From contig NC_079207.1 of NCBI RefSeq assembly GCF_026745355.1, forward strand, positions 19,100,920-19,164,919: DNA of 64,000 nt, given 5' to 3'. Below are positions 1-11,707 of this stretch, piece after piece. Every line of letters starts with the position of its first letter. Position 1 is the first letter of the stretch. The stretch is from Beta vulgaris subsp. vulgaris. Its lineage: Eukaryota > Streptophyta > Magnoliopsida > Caryophyllales > Amaranthaceae. A program made the position numbers and the translations under genes. Below the pieces are notes generated by a model, which was not told the DNA's origin, ran no database searches, and saw only the letters and a program-made list of their open reading frames with translations.

Positions 1-527
1 AGGATTGAGGATCTTTCATCAATAATTGGGTTGAGGGATCCCAGATAATGTATGAGAAAGACTTTTGTATATTCCCTTGTACCATTCGGACTTGATCCTG
101 GGCATGTTCAGTTACTCTATAGGGAAAGCCTTGAATTACTTGATTATCAAATTTAACAATTTATGTCTCGTCCTATTAATGGCAGCCACTCTCTAGACTA
201 CAAACCAACCAAAATAACTCTAAAAAATGGAAATTCGATCAAAGAACACTAGGAAAGAGACAAAAATATGGGCAAGGAACAGAAAATAAAACATCAAAAA
301 TTGCAGTTTTCTGTCTCAGCTTGGCGATTTGTAATAAAAATTTCTTTTATTATCAAGGCAAGCATTTATTTTTATTTTTCACTACTAACTTTTTTAGGGT
401 GTTTACTAGAATTGGTTCAGGAATCAGGAGTCAAAATAGCGTATTACTGTTTTAACTTCTTTTGGGTAATCTAAAGGTTAAAGTCACGTGGGGACTAGGA
501 AGGGCTAATTTATTGGGTTTCATTTTA
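1..527. other. Intergenic or intronic flank, no gene recognised
   Basis: AT-rich sequence with no exon, RNA gene or repeat that I recognise. It is the unduplicated left flank of the tandem duplication. It could be intron of the WD-repeat-like gene whose last exons lie at 6843-8084, but I see no upstream exon here. Confidence 0.4.
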
Positions 528-872
528 CTCCCTCTGTCCCATAATATAGTGCTTGATTCCATTTTTTCACGGGAATTAAGGTAAATAGAATCTAAGAGGA
601 AAGTAAAAACTTTTTATTATTAAAGTAAATATTGTGTGGAAAAAGGTGATCTTAGGAGAGAGAATTAAGAATAATTGGTGAAAGAGCATTAAATGCAACC
701 CTTGGGTTGAATAAACAAAGCAAAAAAACTATTTTCAAGAAGCAAACAAATTAATGATGACACATTTTTCTAGGCAAATCACAAAAAATTATGGAATTAA
801 ATATAGAACCAAGCACTATATTTTGGGACACCCAAAATGGAAATGAAGCACTATATTATGGGACGGAGGGAG
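528..872. mobile_element. Stowaway-like MITE, full length
   Basis: A 345-bp element with terminal inverted repeats. The left end reads CTCCCTCTGTCCCATAATAT and the right end is its near-perfect reverse complement (ending GGGACGGAGGGAG). It is flanked by TA on both sides (526-527 and 873-874), the target duplication of Tc1/mariner-type Stowaway MITEs. There is no coding capacity. The right-hand breakpoint of the 9-kb tandem duplication falls inside it near 689-691, so the second unit holds only its right part. Confidence 0.85.
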
Positions 873-1134
873 TACTTTTTACTTTATCTACTTCTTAACA
901 CTTTTGACTATTCAACTCTATATTTTGACTACAAGTATTTCCTAACTACAACAAATTTTCCTCACCAAACTTATTGGATGAAAATTTTCAGAGATAATAT
1001 TTATATAAACGCCGTATGTTCGTACCCGCGTCGCATTTTAGGACGCTATCCCCGTATCCTAAAATTTTAAAATTACCTTGTAGCACATTCGGATATTTAC
1101 TCGTATCCAAGACTCGTACCTTGTCTAGGTTAAC
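873..1134. other. Spacer between MITE and retrotransposon, no gene
   Basis: AT-rich sequence repeated in unit 2 at 9943-10202. It ends in TTAAC (1130-1134), the 5' copy of the retrotransposon target duplication. I recognise no feature in it. Confidence 0.5.
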
Positions 1135-1517
1135 TGCAATACACCCACCTAGGCCACCCATTCGTTTTACTTACAGCAGGAGGACAAAACCATGACAAAG
1201 GAAAAATGGTGGTTCTAGAAAAAATGCCTCGTCACCCATTCTGTTATTGCCTGGATAATTATTTGCCTAGTCATTATATTCTGTTATAGAATTCTGTTGT
1301 AGAGAGAGAAAGGTGATGAGGTGTAATTAGGGGGGAAGAATCTGGGGAGTAGTTTCTCTATAAATAGTAGGATGAGTATGTAAAGAAGGCATTCAGAAAA
1401 TTAGCCAAGTAATGAAAGGAGGGAGTCTGCCTCTCGAAAGCAGCACTAACTTAGCCTAATCTTGTTTGTTTATATTTCCTTGAGGTTTTTCTTGTGAAAT
1501 CCAGTGGGTTCACCACA
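1135..1517 (+). repeat. 5' LTR of copy A
   Basis: 383 bp, TG...CA ends. A TATA-like motif CTATAAATAG lies at 1358-1367. The primer-binding site follows directly. The left end of the LTR also matches the 3' end of the pol coding region, because pol runs into the 3' LTR. Confidence 0.93.
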
Positions 1518-1518
1518 G

Positions 1519-1532
1519 TTGGTATCAGAGCA
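1519..1532 (+). promoter_or_regulatory. Primer-binding site (initiator tRNA-Met)
   Basis: TTGGTATCAGAGC lies directly after the 5' LTR. This is the standard plant retrotransposon site complementary to the 3' end of initiator methionine tRNA, used to prime minus-strand DNA synthesis. The same site occurs at about 10588-10601 in copy B. Confidence 0.85.
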
Positions 1533-1552
1533 GCCGAAACTAAGGTGATTTA

Positions 1553-4500
1553 ATGGCACCTAGTAACGTTTCCCAGAGAGTGGAGACTGTGGAGCAGAGC
1601 TGGCCGGAATCCGAGCGTCCATGGAAAAATGCGCAGGTTCTGTGCAGACCCAGCAGACCTTCCTCGATGAAGTGGCACGGATGAACGCTCAAATGAGGAT
1701 GTTCATGGAGGGGCACAACCGATTCCAGGAGGAGGTGAGGGCCAGCCTACCGGAATTTGCCAATATACCCAACACCCCGAATTAAAACTAGAGCACGGGC
1801 GGGTCGAACTGGAGGTTCAAAAAACTTGACATGCCTTTATTTGACGGGACAAACCCTGATGGTGGATTATGCGGGCCGAGAGGTACTATGACTTCTACCG
1901 GTTGACGGAGGTCGAAAAGGTGGAGGCCGCGGTTGTGGCAATGGAGGGCGACACTCTCTTCTGGTACCAATGGGAGCATCGACGGAGACAGATAACTCAG
2001 TGGGGTGAGTTAAAAACTTTACTCCGGCGGCAATTCCGAGCTACCCAAGAAGGGTCACTGTATGAGCAGTGGCTAGCGGTGACTCAGACCGGGACGGTGG
2101 CGGAGTACCGGAAAAAGTTCATTGAATATTCGGCACCGTTAGAGGGGGTATCGGAGGAGGTGGCCATGGGCCAGTTCATAACGGGGCTCAAGGGGGAAAT
2201 TAAGGCCGAGATCCGGTTACTTGGACCGCCCAATCTCGAAACGGCCATGGAACTGGCGTTTAAGGTGGAGGAGAAGCTCAGACACACCCAACCTAGAAAC
2301 TCAGATCCCAAAACCTCACAAAACCCCAACCCATTTTTCCATAAAAACCCGAACCTATATACCAATTCCGGACCGGGCCGAAACACTTTTTCCAACCCAA
2401 ACCCACAAACCACAAGAAGTCCAAACCAAAACCCAACCCTTAACCGAGCCAATCAAGGAGGGATAAGGAGGTTATCTGACAAGGAATACCAACACCGCCG
2501 GGAACGGGGGTTGTGCTACCGCTGTGACGAGAAATGGAGTATGAGTCATCAATGTAAACGACCGGAGTTGAGTGTGTTGTTGGCCACGGCCGACGAAGAG
2601 GACGAAGAGGAGAGCGACGTGATAGAGACCGGTATTGAAGAAACCAACCAACCCCTGGTATCGCTAAACTCAGTGGTGGGGTTTACTAACCCACGAACCA
2701 TGAAGATGGTGGGGACCATCGGAGGGAAGGAGGTAGTAGTAATGGTCGATCCGGGCGCCACCCACAACTTTATCTCAACCACCACCGTAGCTACCCTCCA
2801 AATTCCGACAACCTCCACCGCCCAATTCGGAGTATCCTTGGGGACGGGGGTGGCGGTGCAAAGCCATGGTGTTTGTAAGGGGGTCAAGCTGCTGCTTCAA
2901 GGGTAATGGTGGTGGAAGACTTCCTCACCTTGGATTGGACATTCGGACCTTATTTTAGGGGTCCAGTGGCTGGAGAAGCTTGGGTCAGTCACCACCAATT
3001 GGAAGACCCAAGTGATGAGGTTCAGGGTTTAAGGGGAGCCCATCACCTTACATGGAGATCCTTCACTGGGCCGAACAAGGATATCACTTAAATCCATGAT
3101 CAAGGTAATACAGAAGCACAAAGGGGGTATCCTTGTGGAGTTGTGTGCTTTAGGAGCAGACCCCATGGAAACCAAGGCCCAACCCTACCAAGCCCCGAAA
3201 AACCAGCCCTACCCAATATACCCGAATTTCTAAAAAGCGTCCTAGCCCATTATGAATCTGTTTTCCATATGCCAGTGGGCCTACCACCCAACCGAGCCCA
3301 TGAGCATGCCATTAACCTCAAAGAAGGCACTAACCCAATTAGCGTGAGGCCATACCGCTACCCACAGATCCAAAAGAATGAAATAGAAAAGTTGATCACC
3401 GAAATGATGGAAGCCCGTATAATACAACCTTCATCTAGCCCATTCTCCAGCCCGGTATTGTTGGTAAAGAAAAAGATGGATCGTGGCGTTTTTGTGTGGA
3501 TTACCGGGCCCTTAACAAAGAAACCTTCCCCGACAAATAGCCGATACCCGTGATAGATGAATTGTTGGATGAATTGCATGGGGCCACCATTTCTCTAAGC
3601 TTGATCTCAAATCGGGTTACCATCAAATACGGATGAAAAGGGAGGATGTTCCTAAAACCGCCTTTCGCACACATGATGGGCATTATGAGTTCTTGGTAAT
3701 GCCGTTTGGGCTTACCAACGCCCCGGCCACATTTCAGTCCTTAATGAATGATGTATTTCGGCCTTTTTTGCGGAAATTTGTACTGGTTTTCTTTGATGAT
3801 ATTTTGGTTTATAGTGCAGATAAGGAGCAACATGGTCATCATATGGCCCAAGTGCTGGAGATCCTAGTGGCCCACAAGTTATATGCCAACATGAAGAAGT
3901 GTGAGTTTGGTCAACCCCAAGTCCTTATTTGGGCCATGTGGTGTCTGCCCAAGGGTAGAAGTGGACCAAAGCAAGATACAAGCTATGGTGGATTGGCCCA
4001 TTCCCAAGAATATCAAAGAATTAAGAGGATTCTTGGCCTGACGGGCTACTATCGCAAGTTCATTGCCCAATATGCCACCTTGGCTGGGCCCCAACCGATC
4101 AGCTCAAAAAAGATGCATATGGGTGGACTGAAGAGGCGACTTGGGCCTTCGAAAAACTGAAAAAAGCAATGACCCACACTCCAATCTTGGCCATGCCCGA
4201 TTTTAACAAGATTTTCATCATAGAGGCTGACGCCTCCGGGTACGGGTTAGGGGCAGTACTTATGCAAAATGACAGGCCCATTGCATATTATAGCCACACT
4301 TTGGGGCCAAGAGGAAGAGCAAAGCCCATTTATGAAAAGGAGTTAATGGCAATAGTGTTGGCAGTCCTCAAATGGCGTCATTATCTATGGCCGAACTTTT
4401 GTGATCCGCACCGACCAGCAGAGTTTGAAGTTTTTAATGGATCAGCGTGAGGTGGGGCCGGAATATCAGCGTTGGGTCCGGAAATTATTGGGCTTTGATT

Positions 4501-6119
4501 TTCAGATTCAGTACAAGCCCGGTGCGGCCAATAGGGTTGCTGATGCCCTTTCACGAAGGAGCCCCCCTGAGCCCACCTTGAATGTCCTAGCATCCAGCCC
4601 GGTTTCAAATTGGGCCCAGATACAAAACCAGTTGAAGGCAGACCCCTTCATAGCCCACATTATGACAGAGATACAAGGAGGGAAGTTGATTAAGGGCTAT
4701 GAGATCCAACATGACCAGTTGTTTTACAAAGGAAGGAAGGTCCTCCCAAGCACCCACCCATTAACGAAAGAACTTCTCGAACTCTACCATAACTCTCCTT
4801 ATGGGGGACATTCCGGCGACCTCAAAACCTACCTCCGGCTTGCCGCCGAATGGTTTTGGCCGGGCATGCGAAAGGCCGTTGCTACTCATGTTCGCCAGTG
4901 TGCCGTATGTCAGAAAAACAAGGCGATGACACAATCGCCGGCGGGGTTGTTACAGCCCTTACCGGTGCCGGCGCAGGTCTGGGAGGAAATCACCATGGAT
5001 TTCGTGGAGGGGCTGCCGAAATCAAAGGGGTTTGACACCATATTGGTGGTAGTGGATCGGTTTACTAAATATGGGCACTTTATTGGGCTATCCCACCCAT
5101 TCACGGCTCTCACGGTGGCAGGGGTTTTTATCAAAGAGATTGTCCGCCTTCACGGGTTTCCGGCCACCATAGTTTCAGACCGTGACCGCATATTCATGAG
5201 TATGTTCTGGAAGGAGCTCTTCCGCCTCCACCAAACCTTCCTCTTACGAAGCACGGCCTACCACCCTCAGACCGACGGACAGTCGGAGGTGGTCAATAAA
5301 TGTTTGGAAACATACTTAAGTTTTGTGGGCGGAAAGCCACGAACTTGGGCTCAATGGTTACCTTGGGCGGAATTTTGGTATAATACCTCACCCCATGTGT
5401 CGATCAAAATGACACCATTCCGTGCCTTGTATGGTAGGGAGGCCCCCCACCTTCTCCGCCATGGACATGGCGCAACGGTGCTTGATTCTCTGGACCAACA
5501 TCTACAAGAACGTGATGCTATACTGGACGAATTACGTGCCCAGATGCTTCTGGCCCAACAGCAGATGAAAAAAGTGGCTGATGGAAAACGCAGAGACGAG
5601 AAGTTTGACATTGGAGATTGGGTATACCTTAAGCTCCAGCCATACCGCCAGAAATCACTGGCTCGCCGTCCTTATGAGAAGTTGGCCGCCAAGTTCTATG
5701 GGCCTTACCAAGTCATCGCATGTGTAGGCACAGTGGCTTATAAATTGGCTCTTCCACTTACTAGCAAAGTTCACCCGGTCTTCCATGTGTCGCAGCTGAA
5801 GCGAGTTCAAGGGCCCCTTCCTACCCTCCCCACTCCACTACCTGACAGTCTCAATGGTGATTTGGAACTGGAAGTATTACCTGCCAAACTACTGGGCGTT
5901 CGTACCACTTTACATGGAGATGAGACTAGTCTGGAAGTTCTCATTCAGTGGCAAGGGTTGTCAGAATTTGAAGCAACTTGGGAACAATCTGCACTCATCC
6001 AAGAGCGTTTCCCTTCTTTCCACCTTGAGGACAAGGTGCGGGTTTGGGAAGGGGGTAATGCAATACACCCACCTAGGCCACCCATTCGTTTTACTTACAG
6101 CAGGAGGACAAAACCATGA
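1553..6119 (+). pseudogene. Gag-pol polyprotein of copy A, frameshifted in its first 2.8 kb
   Basis: The ATG at 1553 begins gag, which breaks almost at once: compared with copy B there are single-base or short losses near 1596, 1632, 1785 and 1861. An open stretch at about 1869-2906 holds the gag core, a CCHC-type zinc knuckle (CYRC...HQC) and the protease ([11 protein letters not shown]). More indels follow near 2905, 2934, 3474, 3588, 3930 and 4386. RT motifs are visible (FDDILVYS near 3790). From 4401 to 6119 the frame is open and clean: RNase H remainder, HHCC integrase zinc finger, D,D,E integrase core (VSDRD; QTDGQSE) and a C-terminal chromodomain (LIQWQGLSEFEATWE). The last 20 or so residues lie inside the 3' LTR. 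Confidence 0.92.
6046..6058 (+). promoter_or_regulatory. Polypurine tract of copy A
   Basis: GGGAAGGGGG followed by TAA lies directly before the 3' LTR. It is the expected plus-strand priming site. Unusually it lies within the pol reading frame. Confidence 0.75.
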
Positions 6120-6441
6120 CAAAGGAAAAATGGTGGTTCTAGAAGAAATGCCTCGTCACCCATTCTGTTATTGCCTGGATAATTAGTTTGCCTAGTCATT
6201 ATATTCTGTTATAGAATTCTGTTGTAGAGAGAGAAAGGTGATGAGGTGTAATTAGGGGGAAGAATCTGGGGAGTAGTTTCTCTATAAATAGTAGGATGAG
6301 TATGTAAAGAAGGCATTCAGAAAATTAGCCAAGTAATGAAAGGAGAGAGTCTGCCTCTCGAAAGCAGCACTAACTTAGCCTAATCTTGTTTGTTTATATT
6401 TCCTTGAGGTTTTTCTTGTGAAATCCAGTGGGTTCACCACA
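6059..6441 (+). repeat. 3' LTR of copy A
   Basis: 383 bp, TG...CA, followed by TTAAC (6442-6446). It differs from the 5' LTR by about four changes (for example a run of five versus six G in the mid-LTR). The first 61 bases encode the end of pol; a TATA-like motif is at 6282-6291. Confidence 0.93.
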
Positions 6442-6842
6442 TTAACATAGTTTATATGACATGCAGTACCCAACTCTTTTTGAGGTTGAATTGACTGTTA
6501 ATTTGCATGAATCATAGACAATTGTTGCAAAATATAGTATTATGAATGTAAATCTGATGTACTTATTTCTTGGTTATCCAGGATGCTGTTTCATCATAAA
6601 AAGCACCAATACATATTGAGCTTGAAGTCTGACTATTAATTCCTGTTGATTATATAGTTAAAACTAAATACTTATTCTGATATGAACTAATGGTTATAGT
6701 TTTATACTTTTATGAATATAAATATATAACAGAGATATTAATGGTCAAAGTTGGACTACAAATCACAGAGGGTTTATATCAATGGTCAATGCTATGCAAT
6801 ATGTATACAATTGCTGACTGTCATTACATATTTTCATGCTAG

Positions 6843-7038
6843 GCAAAGGGAGGAGGATTAGCATTTCTCCAAGTTAATCAATCTTCATTGAAGGAGAATA
6901 GTTCTTCTGGAAGACCATCTGCTTTGCTGGCATATATTAACAGGGATCATGAATATGTTGTATTTGACCCCCTTACCCAAGAACAACAAGAACTCAATGT
7001 TCATCGGAAGAAAGGTTCAGCGGATTTCGAGGAAGCAG
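6843..7038 (+). CDS. Penultimate exon of a WD-repeat-like nucleolar protein gene (unit 1)
   Basis: The exon is bounded by an AG acceptor (6841-6842) and a GT donor (7039-7040). It is 196 nt, open throughout, and joins in frame (split glycine codon) to the exon at 7885. The encoded segment includes SALLAYINRDHEYVVFDPLTQEQQ and continues as a polar linker. The combined C-terminus reminds me of plant WD40-repeat ribosome-biogenesis proteins (WDR75/NAN1 type, t-UTP complex in the nucleolus). That assignment is from memory and tentative. No WD40 repeat lies in these two exons, and the upstream exons are not visible in the window. Confidence 0.6.
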
Positions 7039-7884
7039 GTATGACTTAATGATACTACTATATATAGCCCTATCATCTTACCAATTTTAAGGAAGCTCTG
7101 TGATACAATGATGAATTGCTAGTTTTGTTGTAACATTTTCTGATCATAAGAGAAGGATCAGTCCCTATATTAATGTAATGATTCTGTGTTGGCTGCATTG
7201 GCTGTGTGCTTTTATTGGAACCTCAAATTATAAATCATAAGATATGCTGTTAGAAAAGCTGAAATCCTGATACGCTCTGGCTGATTCTATGTATTGTTCC
7301 CTGGAAGACTTTTGCCTTTGACATGGAAAGCCATCATGTAACAGCCCTGTTATATTTGTAAATCATTGATTTTGCAAGCTGAAAGTGAGATATGTATTGG
7401 GATTTTGCTTCATTCCATGCAGAGATTTTCTTTTGTTTGAAGAGGTCAAGGCCATGTTGTTTTCAATTAATATTTTCTGTTTAGACTTGTCTGTGCTGAA
7501 CTGAGCTTTTTTTTTGCTGACGTGAATCAACTTCAATGAAATGCATTTTCAGTTCAAAAGAACATGGCCTAAAGCTGATCATGTCCTTGTTTCATGCACA
7601 TTCGAGTATCGTAGCAGTAAGGTTAACTGCGTCTGAGAAAAGTTAAAACTGTCTCTCCAGAAAGAGGATAGATAGAATGATAGATACTGTACTGAAGAAT
7701 CATTGTATTATGCGATTCCACTTGAGATGGAATGCAACTTACACAACATCTATAGATTTATTCATATATCTTCTTTCTTAGAAGTTTTTAGTTAAGCTTG
7801 CAGGATATGTTCAATTGCTTGTGATGCTGCTGTAATAGATTTCCTATTGAAACACTGACTAATAGTTGATAATTTTTTTGTTAG
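7039..7884 (+). other. Intron between the last two exons (unit 1)
   Basis: GT at 7039 and a T-rich AG acceptor at 7883-7884. About 850 nt of AT-rich sequence with no ORF or repeat that I recognise. The matching intron in unit 2 is 16132-16976. Confidence 0.6.
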
Positions 7885-8084
7885 GACGATCTGGGTACGC
7901 TTCTATTTACGGGGAGCTGCCGCATTTTGATCCCAAGAAGATTATGCAAGCTACTATTGTGCCGTCAGAGCGTCCTTGGGAGACCATTTTCAACGGTCCC
8001 TCACATGCTCTTCCGCCACTTACGAAATTGTGTTCTGCATTTTTGGAATCATTGCTTGAGAAGAGAACAGCTAGCACTGGCTGA
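7885..8084 (+). CDS. Last coding exon of the WD-repeat-like gene (unit 1)
   Basis: Begins after TTTTTTTGTTAG and reads GRSGYASIYGELPHFD..., through RPWETIFNGPSHALPPLTKL and SAFLESLLEKR, to a TGA at 8082-8084. The peptide is compositionally well behaved and matches the style of a conserved C-terminus (PWE-F-GPSH-LPPLT-L-AFL). The 3' flank is AT-rich. It is identical in unit 2 (16977-17176). This unit keeps an intact join with its upstream exon, so it is the likelier functional copy, provided the retrotransposon-bearing intron is spliced. Confidence 0.65.
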
Positions 8085-8741
8085 TTTCTGAGCAGAATTT
8101 TGAATTGTAATAGAAATTTTGGCACGGAAATCACCTTTGATTTTCTTCTTCGTATACGGTGTCTATGTAACCACTTATTTACTCTGCTTAATGAAATGAA
8201 GAAGCATATTTAAGTATTAATGAAATGTTTCCTATTTTTCTTTTTGGGCCCCCCACTGGAGACTCACTGGTAAGAAGAAGGATCTTACTGGAGCAGCACC
8301 TTTCATAGGTCAGCCAGTTCAGCTACGCATACGCTTGAGAGTAGGGAGATATAAGTGTATTTTTACTCCCAAGTATAAGTAGGTAGTGGGGTTTAAACTT
8401 GTGACCTCCAAGTCATACGGTGAATTTTCCACCATCTCCACCAAGCAAGCTTGATTATGAAATGTTTCCTATTGCCTCTCAATATGCATGTTGAGCTCAT
8501 TTTGTAGAAGAATGATGTAATTGTTATAGTAGACCTAGATGAAAACTTCTTGTCGACTTTTTGCTGTCTAAAAACTTTTATGCTTGCTGTAATACTCTTA
8601 TTATAGTCTTATGTACATCACTTGTATGTATGAAAGGGGAAGGAGATGGACTCCACATCAGCTCGTACACATCTCTTAATTACAGAAGCGACTATTGTTG
8701 GCTTATAAATAAGAGATATAACAATAGCTGAAAACTCATTT
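8085..8741 (+). other. 3' UTR/downstream flank, no further gene
   Basis: AT-rich sequence following the last exon. A short stretch near 8385-8455 looks faintly like a reversed tRNA-type SINE head, but is too diverged to call. Repeated in unit 2 at 17177-17834. Confidence 0.4.
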
Positions 8742-9738
8742 TGTTATTCTAGTATGAATACTAGACCAACTACAAGAGGGGGGGTTGAATTGTTGTTGAG
8801 GGGAAATTTCGATTTTAAATGCGGAATAGAAGAACTTAGAATAAAAAAAGATTGGACGCAAAATGTAACTTACAAGGAAAACTTTCTCGACCCAATAGGA
8901 AGAAAACTTTGACCCTAAGAGATTTTGACTAAAAACTCTATATTAGGCCAAAATACTTTCTTTACAACCTATTACTAGACTTTTCTCTGTTCCTCTAGGA
9001 ACTTGTTTCCAGTCACTTTGTTGCTCTTGAACAGATGATACTCACTTGACTTCACTCGAAGTTTTCTCTTTTTTCTCTCACTTGTTACAAGAATATTTTG
9101 ATTTTTTTACTCAACCAAACACTAAGAATGTTACAATGATATGTGATTGTAGGAGAAGAAGAAAATATAGAAAAACTTTCTAAGTAAAAGATAAACTTTG
9201 TATGCTTGAAAGTTGTGTTTTTCGAACAAGTATTTTCTTCCTTAAATAAATGCAATAGCTTCATGTACTTGACTCCATGTTCTCCATGTTGTGTACTTGC
9301 TAAAACTTAGGGATCAAAGCCCATTTTCGCTACACATCATCCACGATCTTTGCAACTATAAACAACCAACCCCATTATTCGTTAGTAGGCGCATATTCAG
9401 CACGTGGATTGAGGTGGTTAGCTATCTTCAAGCAATTTGTTCCACAATTTTAGTCACGCACTTCAACCTATTTTGCACGACATTTTCAACTGCAAAATAT
9501 CACTAATAACTTGAGAATCTTTTACTCAAAGATTCTAAGTTAATAGATACATTAAACATATCATAGAATAAAATTTCAAAGTGTGTAAATAATATCTTGA
9601 CTAGATTAAATCTCATTTATCTTTCTCCACAAGATATACAAAAATTAACAAAACAATATTTTGTGGGATTTTATATATATCAAAGTAAAACTATACAAGA
9701 CCTAAATATTTGGGATCATCAAAACATGAAATACAACA
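8742..9738 (-). repeat. LTR-like block of a non-autonomous element (unit 1)
   Basis: About 997 bp. Read on the minus strand it starts TGTTGTATTTCATG and ends in AATAACA, with a polypurine AAAAGGGGGAATAT just before it. This is the usual arrangement of a polypurine tract followed by a 3' LTR. The same block at 17835-18830 is followed by the internal region of a gag-like element (18831-22600, minus). No coding sequence. The LTR call is an inference from ends and context. Confidence 0.5.
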
Positions 9739-9760
9739 ATATTCCCCCTTTTATTACTTT

Positions 9761-9942
9761 AAATGCAACCCTTGGGTTCAATAAACAAAGCAAAAAAACT
9801 ATTTTCAAGAAGCAAACAAATAATGATGACACGATTTTTCTAGGCAAATCACAAAAAATTATGGAATTAAATATAGAACCAAGCACTATATTTTGGGACA
9901 CCCAAAATGGAAATGAAGCACTATATTATGGGACGGAGGGAG
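9761..9942. mobile_element. Truncated Stowaway-like MITE
   Basis: Right part of the same MITE as 528-872: it begins abruptly at AAATGCAACCC and ends GGGACGGAGGGAG with TA at 9943-9944. The left terminal repeat is missing because the duplication breakpoint lies inside the element. Confidence 0.85.
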
Positions 9943-10202
9943 TACTTTTTACTTTATCTACTTCTTAACACTTTTGACTATTCAACTCTATATTTTGACT
10001 ACAAGTTTTCCTAACTACAACAAATTTTCCTCACCAAACTTATGGATGAAAATTTTCAGAGATAATATTTATATAAACGCCGTATGTCCGTACCCGCGTC
10101 GCATTTTAGGACGCTATCCCCGTATCCTAAAATTTTAAAATTACCTTGTAGCACATTCGGATATATACCCGTATCCAAGACTCGTACCGTGTCTAGGTTA
10201 AC

Positions 10203-10586
10203 TGCAATACACCCACCTAGGCCACCCATTCGTTTTACTTACAGCAGGAGGACAAAACCATGACAAAGGAAAAATGGTGGTTCTAGAAGAAATGCCTCGT
10301 CACCCATTCTGTTATTGCCTGGATAATTAGTTTGCCTAGTCATTATATTCTGTTATAGAATTCTGTTGTAGAGAGAGAAAGGTGATGAGGTGTAATTAGG
10401 GGGGAAGAATCTGGGGAGTAGTTTCTCTATAAATAGTAGGATGAGTATGTAAAGAAGGCATTCAGAAAATTAGCCAAGTAATGAAAGGAGATAGTCTGCC
10501 TCTCGAAAGCAGCACTAACTTAGCCTAATCTTGTTTGTTTATATTTCCTTGAGGTTTTTCTTGTGAAATCCAGTGGGTTCACCACA
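10203..10586 (+). repeat. 5' LTR of copy B
   Basis: 384 bp, TG...CA, with a TATA-like CTATAAATAG motif and the tRNA-Met primer site directly after. Confidence 0.92.
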
Positions 10587-10621
10587 GTTGGTATCAGAGC
10601 AGCCGAAACTAAGGTGATTTA

Positions 10622-11707
10622 ATGGCACCTAGTAACGTTTCCCAGAGAGTGGAGACTGTGGAGCAAGAGCTGGCCGGAATCCGAGCGTCCATGGAACAAA
10701 TGCAGGCAGGTTCTGTGCAGACCCAGCAGACCTTCCTCGATGAAGTGGCACGGATGAACGCTCAAATGAGGATGTTCATGGAGGGGCACAACCGATTCCA
10801 GGAGGAGGTGAGGGCCAGCCTACCGGAATTTGCCAATATACCCAACACCCCGAATTCGAACAACTCACCTGGAGGCACGGGCGGGTCGAACTGGAGGTTC
10901 AAAAAACTTGACATGCCTTTATTTGACGGGACAAACCCTGATGGGTGGATTATGCGGGCCGAGAGGTACTATGACTTCTACCGGTTGACGGAGGTCGAAA
11001 AGGTGGAGGCCGCGGTTGTGGCAATGGAGGGCGACGCTCTCTTCTGGTACCAATGGGAGCATCGACGGAGACCGATAACTCAGTGGGGTGAGTTAAAAAC
11101 TTTACTCCGGCGGCAATTCCGAGCTACCCAAGAAGGGTCACTGTATGAGCAGTGGCTAGCGGTGACTCAGACCGGGACGGTGGCGGAGTATCGGAAAAAG
11201 TTCATTGAATATTCGGCACCGTTAGAGGGGGTATCGGAGGAGGTGGCCATGGGCCAGTTCATAACGGGGCTCAAGGGGGAAATTAAGGCCGAGATCCGGT
11301 TACTTGGACCGCCCAATCTCGAAACGGCCATGGAACTGGCGTTTAAGGTGGAGGAGAAGCTCAGACACACCCAACCTAGAAACTCAGATCCCAAAACCTC
11401 ACAAAACCCCAACCCATTTTTCCCAAAAAACCCGAACCCATATACCCATTCCGGACCGGGCCGAAACACTTTTTCCAACCCAAACCTACAAACCACAAGA
11501 AGTCCAAACCAAAACCCAACCCTTAACCGAGCCAATCAAGGAGGGATAAGGAGGTTATCTGACAAGGAATACCAACACCGCCGGGAACGGGGGTTGTGCT
11601 ACCGCTGTGACGAGAAATGGAGTATGGGTCATCAATGTAAACGACCGGAGTTGAGTTGTTGTTGTTGGCCACGGCCGACGAAGAGGAGGAAGAGGAGAGC
11701 GACGTGA
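10622..11707 (+). CDS. Gag of copy B (open, ends at a frameshift)
   Basis: 361 codons from an ATG 36 nt after the LTR. Residues 1-60 look coiled-coil. About 105-240 is the retrotransposon gag core (RYYDFYRL...[10 protein letters not shown]...RRQFRA...EYRKKFIEY). A Pro/Asn-rich linker follows, then a zinc knuckle [14 protein letters not shown] near 333-347, which binds RNA in virus-like particles. The frame then fails near 11656 because of a two-base gain in a TGT-rich stretch relative to copy A. In copy A the same point reads straight into protease, so gag and pol are normally one frame. Confidence 0.88.
   Translation: MAPSNVSQRVETVEQELAGIRASMEQMQAGSVQTQQTFLDEVARMNAQMRMFMEGHNRFQEEVRASLPEFANIPNTPNSNNSPGGTGGSNWRFKKLDMPLFDGTNPDGWIMRAERYYDFYRLTEVEKVEAAVVAMEGDALFWYQWEHRRRPITQWGELKTLLRRQFRATQEGSLYEQWLAVTQTGTVAEYRKKFIEYSAPLEGVSEEVAMGQFITGLKGEIKAEIRLLGPPNLETAMELAFKVEEKLRHTQPRNSDPKTSQNPNPFFPKNPNPYTHSGPGRNTFSNPNLQTTRSPNQNPTLNRANQGGIRRLSDKEYQHRRERGLCYRCDEKWSMGHQCKRPELSCCCWPRPTKRRKRRAT

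Larger units (their letters stand above)
1135..6441 (+). mobile_element. Ty3/gypsy chromovirus-type LTR retrotransposon, copy A
   Basis: Complete element. The two LTRs (1135-1517 and 6059-6441, 383 bp each) begin TG and end CA and differ at only a handful of sites. It is flanked by the 5-bp duplication TTAAC at 1130-1134 and 6442-6446. The domain order is gag, protease, reverse transcriptase, RNase H, integrase, chromodomain, typical of Ty3/gypsy chromoviruses. The near-identical LTRs imply a recent insertion. It sits in the same orientation as the downstream gene exons, probably in an intron. It is not coding-competent as read, because gag to RT is full of small indels. Confidence 0.95.
689..9752 (+). 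repeat. Tandem duplication unit 1 (about 9.07 kb)
   Basis: This stretch recurs head-to-tail at about 9759-18844 with very high similarity. It includes part of a Stowaway MITE, a whole Ty3/gypsy element with its target duplication, two gene exons with their intron and 3' flank, and an LTR-like block. The offset between units is 9070 at the MITE, 9068 at the 5' LTR and 9092-9094 after the retrotransposon, so they differ by small indels. The junction near 9753-9760 carries a few extra bases not explained by either end. Confidence 0.93.

Noticed and set aside
2084..2452. Minus-strand ORFs opposite gag and pol in both retrotransposon copies
   Set aside because: Shadows of the plus-strand coding sequence; no antisense gene features.
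8385..8455. Reversed SINE-like head in the 3' flank of the WD-repeat-like exons
   Set aside because: B-box-like part is too diverged (TTTAAAC in place of TTCGAAC) and no clear A-box.
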